From BACL27 sp947488385 (GTDB taxonomy: Bacteria > Actinomycetota > Acidimicrobiia > Acidimicrobiales > Ilumatobacteraceae), in the NCBI GenBank assembly GCA_964203655.1, contig CAXNMJ010000005.1, positions 62,001 through 126,000 of the forward strand: a stretch of 64,000 nucleotides of DNA. The letters run 5' to 3'. This document shows positions 17,011 through 25,875 of the stretch, piece by piece (the stretch's first letter is position 1; each line of letters begins with the position of its first letter). The notes below the pieces were generated by a model. That model ran no database searches and had not been told where the DNA came from. It saw nothing but the letters and a program-made list of their open reading frames with translations. A program made the translations under genes and the position numbers.

Positions 17011-18468
17011 ATGACCGCGCAGATCACCGTCGTCGGCCTCGGCCCTGGTTCGCCAGACTCAATAAACGAACAAACTTTAAAAGCGATCAGCGCTGCCAAT
17101 CATCGGTTCGTTCGCACGTCGCGCCACCCGAGCGCATACCTTGTAAAAGATGCAGTGAGTTTTGACGATGAATACGAGAAACACGACGCATTTGAAGATG
17201 TCTATCGCGCGATCGCCGAGCGACTCGCGATTGAGGCAAAAAAACATCAGCACATTTTGTATGCGGTACCTGGCTCGCCTCTTGTGCTTGAACAGACGGT
17301 GCAACTACTGATGCAAGACAAGAGCGTCGAAGTATTGCTGGTTCCGGCAATGAGTTTTTTAGATGTCGCCTGGAGCGTCTTGCGAATCGACCCTGTTGAT
17401 GCGAGCGTGCGATTAATTGACGGTCATCGCTTTGCTGAACTTGCTGCTGGCCAAACCGGGCCACTGCTCGTGGCTCAGTGCCATGCAAATTGGGTTCTAT
17501 CAAACATCAAGTTGGCTCATGAGTCAGCAACTGGTGACGAACCTGTTGTGATATTGCATCATCTCGGGCTTGAGGATCAGAAAGTGATCCATACGACGTG
17601 GCAAGAACTTGATCGCGTGATCGAGCCAGATCACTTGACGACTATTTATATAGCCGAACTCGCCGAGCCAGTAGCCGGAGAGATGGCAAAGTTGCACTCA
17701 CTCGCGCGCACACTTCGTGAAAAATGCCCTTGGGATGAAAAACAGACGCACGAGTCTTTAGTGCGCTACTTGATCGAGGAAACTTACGAAGTTGTAGATG
17801 CGATCAACTCACTTAGCGTCGATGATCAAACAACTGATGAAAAGTTCATTGAAGAACTTGGTGATCTGCTTTATCAAGTTGAGTTTCATGCAACGATCGC
17901 CGAGCAGCAGGGCAGGTTCACCATCGCCGATGTGGCTCGCTCGATTCATGACAAGTTGGTGCGTCGCCACCCGCATGTTTTTGGCGACGTTCAAGCAGAC
18001 TCGCCCGATGCGGTAGTGACTAACTGGGATGCAATCAAACAGCAAGAACGCGGTGCCGTGACCAGCACTTCAATTTTTGAAGGTGTTGCCAACTCTTCGC
18101 CATCGCTGATGTATTCATCAAAGTTGCAAAAGCGCGCTGCCGAACATGGTTTTGACTGGCCAGACAGCACTGGGGCTTCAGCAAAAATCACAGAAGAATT
18201 AAACGAGTTGAGTCAAGCAGTGAAGCAGAAAAGCGACCCAAGCGAAGTCGCCCTCGAACTTGGGGATGTCTTGTTCAGCGTTGTCAACTTGTCGCGCCAT
18301 CTTGGTGTTGACGCCGAGACTGCCTTACGATCGGCTGCAGATAAATTTCGCAGTCGATTTGAAGGCGTAGTTGCACTTGCCGAACAGCGCAACTTGACAC
18401 TCAAAGACTGCTCTCTCGCCCAACTTGATGAACTTTGGGACACTGTCAAGAAAAATACTCGCGACTAG
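17011..18468 (+). CDS. mazG: tetrapyrrole-methylase-like / MazG nucleoside triphosphate pyrophosphohydrolase fusion
   Basis: Two-part protein of 485 residues similar in layout to Bacillus YabN. Residues 1-220 form a tetrapyrrole-methylase fold (ITVVGLGPGSPDSI, YAVPGSPLVLEQTV). Residues 235-480 hold two MazG units: LREKCPWDEKQTHESL with EELGDLLYQVEFHA, then the second with ELGDVLFSVVNLSRHL. MazG hydrolyses NTPs, probably clearing aberrant nucleotides; the function of the methylase part in such fusions is not clear. ATG 17011 lies 13 bases after the lipoprotein gene. Position before eno is the conserved one. Confidence 0.9.
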   Translation: MTAQITVVGLGPGSPDSINEQTLKAISAANHRFVRTSRHPSAYLVKDAVSFDDEYEKHDAFEDVYRAIAERLAIEAKKHQHILYAVPGSPLVLEQTVQLLMQDKSVEVLLVPAMSFLDVAWSVLRIDPVDASVRLIDGHRFAELAAGQTGPLLVAQCHANWVLSNIKLAHESATGDEPVVILHHLGLEDQKVIHTTWQELDRVIEPDHLTTIYIAELAEPVAGEMAKLHSLARTLREKCPWDEKQTHESLVRYLIEETYEVVDAINSLSVDDQTTDEKFIEELGDLLYQVEFHATIAEQQGRFTIADVARSIHDKLVRRHPHVFGDVQADSPDAVVTNWDAIKQQERGAVTSTSIFEGVANSSPSLMYSSKLQKRAAEHGFDWPDSTGASAKITEELNELSQAVKQKSDPSEVALELGDVLFSVVNLSRHLGVDAETALRSAADKFRSRFEGVVALAEQRNLTLKDCSLAQLDELWDTVKKNTRD

Positions 18469-18494
18469 TCACAGATGGCGTAAGTTATTAGCCG

Positions 18495-19763
18495 ATGACG
18501 CAGATCAAAAAAGTTCATGGACGAGAAGTTTTAGACTCGCGCGGCAACCCAACTGTCGAAGTTGAAGTCACGCTTGACTCTGGTGCATTTGGTCGAGCAA
18601 TCGTGCCTTCTGGGGCATCAACTGGCGAGCACGAAGCAGTTGAATTGCGCGACGGGGGCAAGCGCTATTTGGGCAAGGGCGTGCAGAACGCAGTTAAAAA
18701 TGTAAACACAGAAATCGCCTCAACGATCATTGGACTTGACGCAGCCGATCAGAAATCTCTAGACCACAAATTGATTGCACTTGACGGCACCGAGAATAAG
18801 TCGCGACTTGGCGCAAACGCAATGCTCGGCGTCAGTCTCGCAGTTGCTCGAGCAACAGCCGACGACAGACAGACACCGTTGTATCGATCAATCGGTGGCG
18901 ACAAAGCAGTAACTCTGCCGGTGCCAATGATGAATGTGATGAACGGTGGCGTTCACGCCGATAACAACATTGACTTGCAAGAGTTCATGATCATGCCGAT
19001 CGGTGCAAATAGTTTTAGCCAAGCGCTGCAGTGGGGTGTCGAGACCTATCACACGCTGAAATCATTGCTCAAAGAAAAAGGTCTTTCAACCGCCGTAGGC
19101 GACGAAGGTGGTTTTGCTCCGAACCTTTCTAGCAATGAATCGGCGATTGAATTTTTGGTTGATGCAATTGCAAAAGCCGGTTTCAAACCCGGCAAAGATA
19201 TCTCGATTGCTCTTGACCCTGCGATGAGCGAACTTTTTAGAGATTCGCGATATCACTTGACTGGAGAGAACAAGATATTGACGAGCGACGAACTCGCGTC
19301 ATGGTGGACTCGCCTTGTCGATACATATCCGATTGTTTCGATTGAAGACGGAATGTCAGAAAATGACTGGGCTGGCTGGTCGGCACTGTCGCAAGCACTT
19401 AAAAATCGCGTGCAACTTGTGGGTGACGATCTGTTCGTGACTAACCCGAAGCGTTTGCAACAAGGAATCGACAAAAAAGTGGCGAACAGCGTTCTGATCA
19501 AGGTCAATCAAATCGGCACACTTACCGAAACTCTTGACACCGTAAATCTGGCAACTGCAAACAATTATTCGAGCGTGATGAGTCACCGCAGCGGCGAAAC
19601 AGAAGATTCAACAATTGCCGATCTGGCCGTGGCAACAAACTGCGGGCAGATTAAAACTGGTGCCCCAGCCCGAAGCGACCGCGTTGCAAAATACAATCAG
19701 CTGTTACGCATCGAACAAGAACTTGGTGCAACAGCCAGATACCCGTCGCTATTCAAGCACTAG
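18495..19763 (+). CDS. eno: enolase (phosphopyruvate hydratase)
   Basis: Converts 2-phosphoglycerate to phosphoenolpyruvate. The 422-residue protein has all family landmarks: HGREVLDSRGNPTVEVEV, SGASTGEHEAVELRD, GGVHADNNIDLQEFMIMP, GDEGGFAPN, SIEDGMSENDW, the GDDLFVTNP metal-site region, the catalytic Lys in VLIKVNQIGTLTET, and SHRSGETEDSTIADLAV. No clear Shine-Dalgarno precedes the ATG. Downstream is the FtsB/DivIC-like gene, as in mycobacteria. Confidence 0.97.
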   Translation: MTQIKKVHGREVLDSRGNPTVEVEVTLDSGAFGRAIVPSGASTGEHEAVELRDGGKRYLGKGVQNAVKNVNTEIASTIIGLDAADQKSLDHKLIALDGTENKSRLGANAMLGVSLAVARATADDRQTPLYRSIGGDKAVTLPVPMMNVMNGGVHADNNIDLQEFMIMPIGANSFSQALQWGVETYHTLKSLLKEKGLSTAVGDEGGFAPNLSSNESAIEFLVDAIAKAGFKPGKDISIALDPAMSELFRDSRYHLTGENKILTSDELASWWTRLVDTYPIVSIEDGMSENDWAGWSALSQALKNRVQLVGDDLFVTNPKRLQQGIDKKVANSVLIKVNQIGTLTETLDTVNLATANNYSSVMSHRSGETEDSTIADLAVATNCGQIKTGAPARSDRVAKYNQLLRIEQELGATARYPSLFKH

Positions 19764-19796
19764 ACCAAATAACGCTGTTAACACCTCAAAATACGT

Positions 19797-19802
19797 CAGA
19801 AT
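19797..19802 (+). promoter_or_regulatory. candidate -10 hexamer for the FtsB-like gene
   Basis: CAGAAT ends six bases before GTG 19809. It also lies inside a short inverted repeat, ACGTC / GACGT, at 19793-19808. Confidence 0.35.
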
Positions 19803-19808
19803 AGACGT

Positions 19809-20240
19809 GTGAGCACTATTACTGAACGGCGCTTTGCCGGCCCGCGCCGCAACCGATTTGCGATCATCTCGGTCGGGACGGTGTTTGTTGGCGCTGTCGC
19901 GCTCGCTTTTTTTGTCATCCCAATGCAAACTTGGAACGAGCAAAGATCCACGATTGCCTCAAAAGCCGAACAGTTCGCCGCATTCGAAGACATCAACGAT
20001 GCATTGCAAGACGAAGTTGACGTTTTGAAAACACCAGAAGGAATACAAGTTGCCATTAGATCTCAATTGGGCTATCTATTGGCCAGCGAAAAGCGTGTGC
20101 CAATGCTTGATGTTCCAAATGCGGCAGCGAGCCTTCCAACTAGCTGGCCATATTCGGTTGTGACCAATATCTTGCAGGTGCGCATAGCGCAGGAAATGCG
20201 CAATAGTGGCGTCGAAATTCTAAATCCACTTCAGCCATAG
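19809..20240 (+). CDS. FtsB/DivIC-type septum formation initiator
   Basis: A 143-residue single-pass membrane protein: basic N-terminus, membrane helix at about 18-37, then a coiled-coil stretch (NEQRSTIASKAEQFAAFEDINDALQDEV) and a segment with LKTPEGIQVAIRSQLGY, which matches the family's conserved PE-x-I-E-x-x-AR-x-x-LG motif. Such proteins act in the divisome with FtsL and FtsQ. It follows eno, the position of the DivIC-like gene (Rv1024) in mycobacteria, but the DUF501 and ppx genes expected next are about 16.5 kb away. Confidence 0.82.
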   Translation: MSTITERRFAGPRRNRFAIISVGTVFVGAVALAFFVIPMQTWNEQRSTIASKAEQFAAFEDINDALQDEVDVLKTPEGIQVAIRSQLGYLLASEKRVPMLDVPNAAASLPTSWPYSVVTNILQVRIAQEMRNSGVEILNPLQP

Positions 20241-20296
20241 TCACTGCGCTCGTGTAGATTAAGCACGGCAACGAACCAAAGAGTCGGGTAAACACA

Positions 20297-22585
20297 ATGG
20301 CTGGAAGCATTCTTGGAAATCGCGTACTACGCAAAGAAGACCCAAAATTTCTGACATCGGGTGGAAAATACATTGAAGATTTAAACGACGAACCGCTTTT
20401 TGCCGGCGCTTTGCACGTGACCTACGTGCGATCAACTGTCGCCCACGCAAAAATCACAAATATCGATTTGTCAGAATGCAAAAATTCTCCTGGTGTTGTA
20501 GCGGTTTTTACCGCAGACGACCTTGGCCTCGAAGAAGAGCCTTCGGCTTTTAACCCGATGGCCAAACGGTCTCATCTGGCGAAGGGAAAAGTTCGATGGG
20601 TAGGAGAACTCGTCGCAGCCGTTGTAACGCAGCGACCAGACCAAGGCGAAGATGCAATCGAAAAAGCAATCGTTGAATACGAAACTCTTGAACCGCTAAT
20701 TGATCTCGAGCAGGCGATGGTCAGCAAAACTTTGCTTTACGAAGAGTGCGGAACCAACATCGTTATGGGCACGGTCGAAATGGGAATGCCTGACAACACT
20801 GGTGATGAAATTTTCAAAGACTGCGAAGTTGTGGTCAAGGGGCGCTTTATGAATCAGCGAGTGGCGCCATGCCCGCTCGAAGCTCGAGGCTCTGCTGCAA
20901 TTTGGATAAACGGCCGACTAACTCAATGGATTTCAACGCAACATGCCCAAGGTGTGCGCAACGAAGTTGTCAAAGCAAACAAGATTGACGCCGAGAACGT
21001 TCGGATCATCACCCCAGATGTGGGCGGTGGCTTCGGGGCGAAGATCAGTGCATATTCTGAAGAGTTGTTGCTCGGCAATATCGCAAAACATGTCGGCAAA
21101 GCTGTTCGGTGGCGTGAAACTCGCAGCGAATCAATGATCAGCCTCGGGCATGGTCGCGCTCAACTGCAGTACGTAACAATCGGTGGCACCAAAGCTGGTC
21201 GCGTCAAGGCATATCAACTGAACGCGATTCAAGATTCAGGTGGCTGGGTTGAAGTCGGCACCGTGCTCGCACCATTCATGACGAGACCGATGGCCCAAGG
21301 CGTATACGACATCGAAAAAATGGAGTGTCGCACCACTTCTGTTGTCACTAACACAACGCCAATTGTCGCCTACCGCGGTGCCGGCCGACCAGAAGCAACC
21401 GCAGCGATCGAACGCGCGATGGATATGTTCGCCGCCGAAATTGGCAAAGACCCCGCCGACGTTCGACGCATGAACTTGATTCCGAAATTCAATCAACCGC
21501 ACCAGACAAAAATTGGCCATGCATATGATGTCGGCGACTACGGTGCTGCGCTTGACAAAGCGTTGACTGTTGCCAAATATTCTGAGGCACGAGCAGAACA
21601 GGCTGAACGACGCAAACGTGGCGACAAAGTGCAACTCGGTATCGGTGTAAGTGTTTATGTCGAAATCACTGGTGGCGTTGACCCGATGCAAGAGCATGCA
21701 AAAATAAATATTCTGCCGAATGGTCGTGCGGTTGTCTTCACCGGCACTTCACCCCATGGTCAAGGACACGTCACGTCGTGGGCAATGATCGCCAGCAGCG
21801 AGACTGGCATCTCGATTGAAGATATTGACGTCGTCTGGGGCGATACTGACTTAGTACCAAATGGCGGCGGCACGATGGGCTCGAGGTCGCTGCAACAAGG
21901 CGGAGTTGCAGTTCAGAAAGTTTCAATTGAGATTGTTGACCAAGCAAGAAAACTTGCCGCTCAATTACTTGAAGCCAACGAAAGCGACATTGTTCTCGAT
22001 AAACAAACTGGCGCTTTTCATGTTGCCGGCACTCCAGCAATTTCAAAATCTTGGTCGGATGTCGCAAAGTTGGCCGATGTTAAGTCGGGTCTAACCCACG
22101 AAGGTATTTTTGTGGCCGGGTCGGCGACGTTTCCATTTGGGTCACACGTGGCCATCGTTGAAGTTGACACCGAAACGGGCATGGTTAAACATCGACGACA
22201 TATCGCATGCGACGATGCAGGGCGCGTAATTAATCCACTTATTCTGGATGGACAAATTCATGGTGGCGTCGCCCAAGGTACGGCACAAGCGTTGCTCGAA
22301 GAGTTTCGCTACGACGAAGACGGCAACCCGATAACGACAAACTTCGCAGAATATACGTTTATTTCTGCCGTTGAGTTGCCCAGCATCGAGGTCGTTCATA
22401 TGGAGACGCCAACATTCGTGAACCCGCTTGGCGCCAAAGGCATCGGCGAGTCGGGCACGATTGGCTCAACTCCTGCTGTGCAATCTGCTGTTATTGACGC
22501 GCTCTCTCATTTGGGTGTACGTCACATCGATATGCCGACAACACCAGAACGAGTTTGGTCGGCTATTGCTCAAGCCTCTGCGTAG
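20297..22585 (+). CDS. form II CoxL-like molybdenum hydroxylase large subunit (first copy)
   Basis: A 762-residue molybdopterin-cytosine-dinucleotide-binding subunit of the xanthine oxidase / CO dehydrogenase family. The active-site loop is AYRGAGR (residues 358-364), the form II signature; true aerobic CO dehydrogenases carry AYxCSFR. The VGGGFGAK and SPHGQGH cofactor segments and the catalytic Glu in GIGESG (near 718) are present. The substrate cannot be told from sequence. It lies apart from the S, L and M genes at 25.4-29 kb, separated from them by an ABC transporter, and follows the FtsB-like gene by 56 bases. It may share the single S and M subunits. Confidence 0.9.
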   Translation: MAGSILGNRVLRKEDPKFLTSGGKYIEDLNDEPLFAGALHVTYVRSTVAHAKITNIDLSECKNSPGVVAVFTADDLGLEEEPSAFNPMAKRSHLAKGKVRWVGELVAAVVTQRPDQGEDAIEKAIVEYETLEPLIDLEQAMVSKTLLYEECGTNIVMGTVEMGMPDNTGDEIFKDCEVVVKGRFMNQRVAPCPLEARGSAAIWINGRLTQWISTQHAQGVRNEVVKANKIDAENVRIITPDVGGGFGAKISAYSEELLLGNIAKHVGKAVRWRETRSESMISLGHGRAQLQYVTIGGTKAGRVKAYQLNAIQDSGGWVEVGTVLAPFMTRPMAQGVYDIEKMECRTTSVVTNTTPIVAYRGAGRPEATAAIERAMDMFAAEIGKDPADVRRMNLIPKFNQPHQTKIGHAYDVGDYGAALDKALTVAKYSEARAEQAERRKRGDKVQLGIGVSVYVEITGGVDPMQEHAKINILPNGRAVVFTGTSPHGQGHVTSWAMIASSETGISIEDIDVVWGDTDLVPNGGGTMGSRSLQQGGVAVQKVSIEIVDQARKLAAQLLEANESDIVLDKQTGAFHVAGTPAISKSWSDVAKLADVKSGLTHEGIFVAGSATFPFGSHVAIVEVDTETGMVKHRRHIACDDAGRVINPLILDGQIHGGVAQGTAQALLEEFRYDEDGNPITTNFAEYTFISAVELPSIEVVHMETPTFVNPLGAKGIGESGTIGSTPAVQSAVIDALSHLGVRHIDMPTTPERVWSAIAQASA

Positions 22586-22606
22586 TTAAAAGACTCGCCC
22601 ATCGTT

Positions 22607-22612
22607 TAATCT
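22607..22612 (+). promoter_or_regulatory. candidate -10 hexamer for the ABC exporter operon
   Basis: TAATCT ends six bases before GTG 22619, which has no clear Shine-Dalgarno. Confidence 0.4.
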
Positions 22613-22618
22613 TTTGAA

Positions 22619-23626
22619 GTGAACGATTCGCCGATTATTGCCGAAAACTTAGTGCGTCATTTCGGCGACGTGCATGCCGTCAAGGGCATCAACCTTGAAG
22701 TGAAAGCCGGCGAAGTATTCGGCTTTCTCGGGCCGAACGGCGCGGGCAAGAGCACTGCAGTACGAATGTTGACCACCCTTTTGCGACCAACATCTGGCAC
22801 TGCGAGAGTTGCGGGCTTCGACGTTGTCAAACAAGCAGATCAAGTGCGCCGAAGCATTGGCGTCGCGTTGCAAGATGCGGCGATTGACCCTCTGATGACG
22901 GGTGCTGAACTCTTGGCGTTGCAAGCAGTTCTCTATGGCATCCCGGCTTCGGTTTTGAAAAAACGATCGGATGAATTGCTTGAGCGTGTCGGACTCACCG
23001 CCGCCGCCTCACGACGAGTGTCGACTTATTCGGGCGGTATGCGTCGTCGACTTGATCTCGCGCTTTCTTTGATTCATCAACCAACAGTTTTATTTTTAGA
23101 TGAACCTACAACTGGCCTCGACCCGATGAGTCGTCTGACATTATGGGAAGAAGTTCGCCGACTTAATCGCGAAGGCACGACCGTGATGCTGACGACACAA
23201 TATTTAGAAGAAGCCGATCAACTTGCGGATCGAATCGCAATTATCGATCACGGAAAAATTGTTCGCGAGGGCAAACCGGCAGATTTGAAAGCGAGTGTTG
23301 GCGCGCCGACATTAATTATTAAAACAAATATTGATCAAACCGAAAAAGCCAAAGCAGTGCTCAGCACTTTTGGCGACTTGCGACCCGGTGCCGAAGGCGC
23401 TCTTGGTGTTGGTCTAATTGGCGGCGCGGCCCTCGTAACAGAAGTTGTGCGCAAACTTGATGAAGCAGGCGTGCATGTCGCACATCTAGAAATAAACGAG
23501 CCAAGCCTCGATGACGTATTCGCCGAGGCAACTGGTTATCGCCTTGAAGGTGCCGACAACGCACCTTCGGCCGGCGACAACGGCGACGAAGAGCCAAAAA
23601 AGAAATCTCGTCGAGGGCGAAAGTGA
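22619..23626 (+). CDS. ABC exporter ATP-binding protein (DrrA-like)
   Basis: A 335-residue ATPase with Walker A GPNGAGKST, signature YSGGMRRRLDLALSL, Walker B VLFLDEPTTGLDP and the switch His region. The DrrA-type C-terminal extension is followed by a charged tail (EEPKKKSRRGRK). DrrAB-type systems export drugs or lipids. Two ABC-2 permease genes follow with overlapping starts, giving a complete three-gene exporter. The set sits between the two molybdenum-hydroxylase large-subunit genes on the same strand. Substrate unknown. Confidence 0.93.
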   Translation: MNDSPIIAENLVRHFGDVHAVKGINLEVKAGEVFGFLGPNGAGKSTAVRMLTTLLRPTSGTARVAGFDVVKQADQVRRSIGVALQDAAIDPLMTGAELLALQAVLYGIPASVLKKRSDELLERVGLTAAASRRVSTYSGGMRRRLDLALSLIHQPTVLFLDEPTTGLDPMSRLTLWEEVRRLNREGTTVMLTTQYLEEADQLADRIAIIDHGKIVREGKPADLKASVGAPTLIIKTNIDQTEKAKAVLSTFGDLRPGAEGALGVGLIGGAALVTEVVRKLDEAGVHVAHLEINEPSLDDVFAEATGYRLEGADNAPSAGDNGDEEPKKKSRRGRK

Positions 23627-24447
23627 CAAGCACGACAGCCGTAATGCCAGAGACTCAAGTTGTGCGTTCGCTGAATACCGCTATTCGCCAGACAATTGCA
23701 CTGGCGAGACGATCGACGCTTGAACTGTTTCGTCAACCTGCCCTTGTTGTGCCGAGTTTGATTTTTCCGTTGTTCTTTTCTTTTCTCGGTAACTCGTCGT
23801 TCGGAAAGACAACTTCGTTGCCCGGCTTTCCCCAGGTGAGCTCGTATCTACAGTTTCAACTTGCCGGCACGATCACCCAAGGTGTCTTGTTTGGCTCGGT
23901 TACTGGTGCTGCTGCTTTAGCAACAGATATTGAAAACGGCTTTTTCGATCGCCTGCTCGCCTCTCCGACCTCGCGGACCTCAATTTTGTTTGGTCGCCTC
24001 GCGGGCAGCACTCTGTTCGGTGCGCTCGAAACTCTTGTATTTATCTTGGTTCTATTGCCATTTGGCGCAGATGTTGCCGCCGGAGTGCCAGGCATCATCG
24101 CCATGACTATCAGTGGCGCACTGATCGCACTTGCAGTTGGTGCACTGATGGCATCTGTGGCGCTAAAGACCGGTTCATCAGAAGCAGTTCAAGGAACATT
24201 TCCGTTGCTATTTATTTTGTTGTTCTTCTCGAGTGCTTTTTTCCCACGCGAAACAATGAGTGGAATCTATAAAACGATTGCTGGTCTTAATCCGATCTCA
24301 CATCTGGTCGAAGGTTTGCGAGCGCTCTCGCTTGAAGGGTTCACCGCGTCGGCAACCGCGCGTGCGATTCTCGTGCCACTGGCAATCGCAATTTTCGCCC
24401 TGTTGGTTGCGCAAACTCAACTTCGCGCAAGACTGCGAGCAAACTAG
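23623..24447 (+). CDS. ABC-2 type permease (first)
   Basis: A 274-residue integral membrane protein with about six membrane spans and the ABC-2 permease pattern: an N-terminal amphipathic stretch, the DIENGFFDRLLASPTSRTSIL coupling segment, and NPISHLVEGLR near the last helices. GTG start overlaps the ATPase stop (GTGA). Probably dimerises with the second permease. Confidence 0.9.
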   Translation: MTSTTAVMPETQVVRSLNTAIRQTIALARRSTLELFRQPALVVPSLIFPLFFSFLGNSSFGKTTSLPGFPQVSSYLQFQLAGTITQGVLFGSVTGAAALATDIENGFFDRLLASPTSRTSILFGRLAGSTLFGALETLVFILVLLPFGADVAAGVPGIIAMTISGALIALAVGALMASVALKTGSSEAVQGTFPLLFILLFFSSAFFPRETMSGIYKTIAGLNPISHLVEGLRALSLEGFTASATARAILVPLAIAIFALLVAQTQLRARLRAN

Positions 24448-25271
24448 TGAACACAAACTCAATGACGCACCTAAATACATCAGACATGCACTCGACGACA
24501 ATGCGCAGTGCGGGCCAGTTGATCAAACGCAGTTTGATCAACACCCGACGATTGCCTTCGGCGTTTCTGCCAACTTTGGCGATGCCGATTTTCAATATGG
24601 TCTCTTTTTCTGGAACATTTTTTGCACTCACAAAATTGCCGGGGTTTCCGACTGATCGTTCGGTCAACTGGTTTATGCCACTTGGTTTGGCAATGGGGTC
24701 TGCCTTCAGCGGAGTCGGTCTGGGCTTCTCGCTGATTCGCGATTTAGAAAATGGTTTCTATGATCGTCTGCGAATGGCACCGACTTCGCGCACGTCGCTG
24801 ATCGTTGGACCAGTTCTTGCAACTTGGATTCGCGTCACGCTCGTGACGTTGTTTGTTTTTGGTGTCGGCACTTTGCTCGGCGCACGACCAACCGCGGGAG
24901 TTTTAAGTTACCTGTGCTCATGGATTGCCGCACTTGGAATCTCGACTATTGGTGCAGGCTGGGGCTTGGGTTTGGCGTATCGATTTCAAGATATGCGCGG
25001 CGCGGCAGTCATGCAGCTCTCTATTTTTTTGACGATGTTTTTGTCAACTGCTCAAGTGCCACTCAATGTGATGACCGGTTGGTTGCACACTGTGGCGCGA
25101 ATCAATCCGATTACAAATATTTTTAGACTGTCACGATCTGGTTGGGTGAACGCCAGCGACCCCGGCCACATGAGTTGGTCTAATGCCTATGGTGGTTTGA
25201 TCGCGATAGCCGTATTAAGTGTTTTGAGCCTGATCTTTGCTATTCGCAGTTTGCAAAAGATCGATAAATAG
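24447..25271 (+). CDS. ABC-2 type permease (second)
   Basis: A 274-residue membrane protein related to the preceding permease, with the parallel motif DLENGFYDRLRMAPTSRTSL and NPITNIFRLSRSG. About six membrane spans. GTG start overlaps the previous TAG by one base. The two permeases are paralogous and probably form a heterodimer. The next gene, coxS, begins about 134 bases later behind its own palindrome. Confidence 0.9.
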   Translation: MNTNSMTHLNTSDMHSTTMRSAGQLIKRSLINTRRLPSAFLPTLAMPIFNMVSFSGTFFALTKLPGFPTDRSVNWFMPLGLAMGSAFSGVGLGFSLIRDLENGFYDRLRMAPTSRTSLIVGPVLATWIRVTLVTLFVFGVGTLLGARPTAGVLSYLCSWIAALGISTIGAGWGLGLAYRFQDMRGAAVMQLSIFLTMFLSTAQVPLNVMTGWLHTVARINPITNIFRLSRSGWVNASDPGHMSWSNAYGGLIAIAVLSVLSLIFAIRSLQKIDK

Positions 25272-25365
25272 TTAAAAATCACGAATAAAGGCTTAAAAGA
25301 GCCCATAAATAGCCCGATTTGTGCGATTGTCCCTAGTGGGGGCATGATTAGCCACAGGGGAAAGT

Positions 25366-25387
25366 GTTCGACAAATTTTTGTCGAAC
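25366..25387. promoter_or_regulatory. 22-bp palindrome upstream of coxS
   Basis: GTTCGACAAA and TTTGTCGAAC form perfect 10-base arms around a TT centre. It ends 18 bases before the coxS start, so it could be a dimeric repressor operator or an mRNA hairpin close to the ribosome binding site. Confidence 0.6.
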
Positions 25388-25405
25388 CGAAAATGGGGGT
25401 TGAAG

Positions 25406-25864
25406 ATGAAAGTTTCAATCACGGTAAACGGCAAAAAGCAAGAGGCCGATGTAGAACCAAGAACGTTGCTTGTTCACTACATTCGCGAAACTCTCGGGCT
25501 TACTGGCACCAACGTAGGTTGTGACACTTCGAGTTGTGGTGCTTGCACGATTCACCTAGATGGTGAAGCGGTAAAGAGTTGCACGATTCTTGCTGTGCAG
25601 GCAGACGGTACGTCGCTTACAACGATCGAGGGCTTGGCCAAAGATGGCGTGATGCATCCAATGCAAACAGCGTTCATGGAGAACCACGGGCTTCAATGCG
25701 GTTACTGCACACCAGGAATGGTGATGGCAGCAATTGGATTACTCAAAGAAAACCCGAAACCTACCGAAGACGAAGTGCGAATGGGTCTTGAAGGCAACTT
25801 GTGTCGTTGCACCGGGTATCACAACATCGTCAAGTCTGTGCTCGCCGCCGCGAGCGCAAAGTAA
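25406..25864 (+). CDS. [2Fe-2S] small subunit of molybdenum hydroxylase (CoxS-like)
   Basis: A 152-residue iron-sulfur subunit. The plant-ferredoxin-type cluster is bound by Cys39, 44, 47 and 59 (GCDTSSCGACTIHLDG), and the second cluster by Cys98, 101, 133 and 135 (QCGYCTPG and CRCTGY). It passes electrons from the Mo site to FAD. ATG 25406 follows GGGGGTTGAAG; an upstream in-frame start would add a part that overlaps the palindrome and does not fit the family. First of the S-L-M trio. Confidence 0.94.
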   Translation: MKVSITVNGKKQEADVEPRTLLVHYIRETLGLTGTNVGCDTSSCGACTIHLDGEAVKSCTILAVQADGTSLTTIEGLAKDGVMHPMQTAFMENHGLQCGYCTPGMVMAAIGLLKENPKPTEDEVRMGLEGNLCRCTGYHNIVKSVLAAASAK

Positions 25865-25875
25865 AGGGGTCGGTC

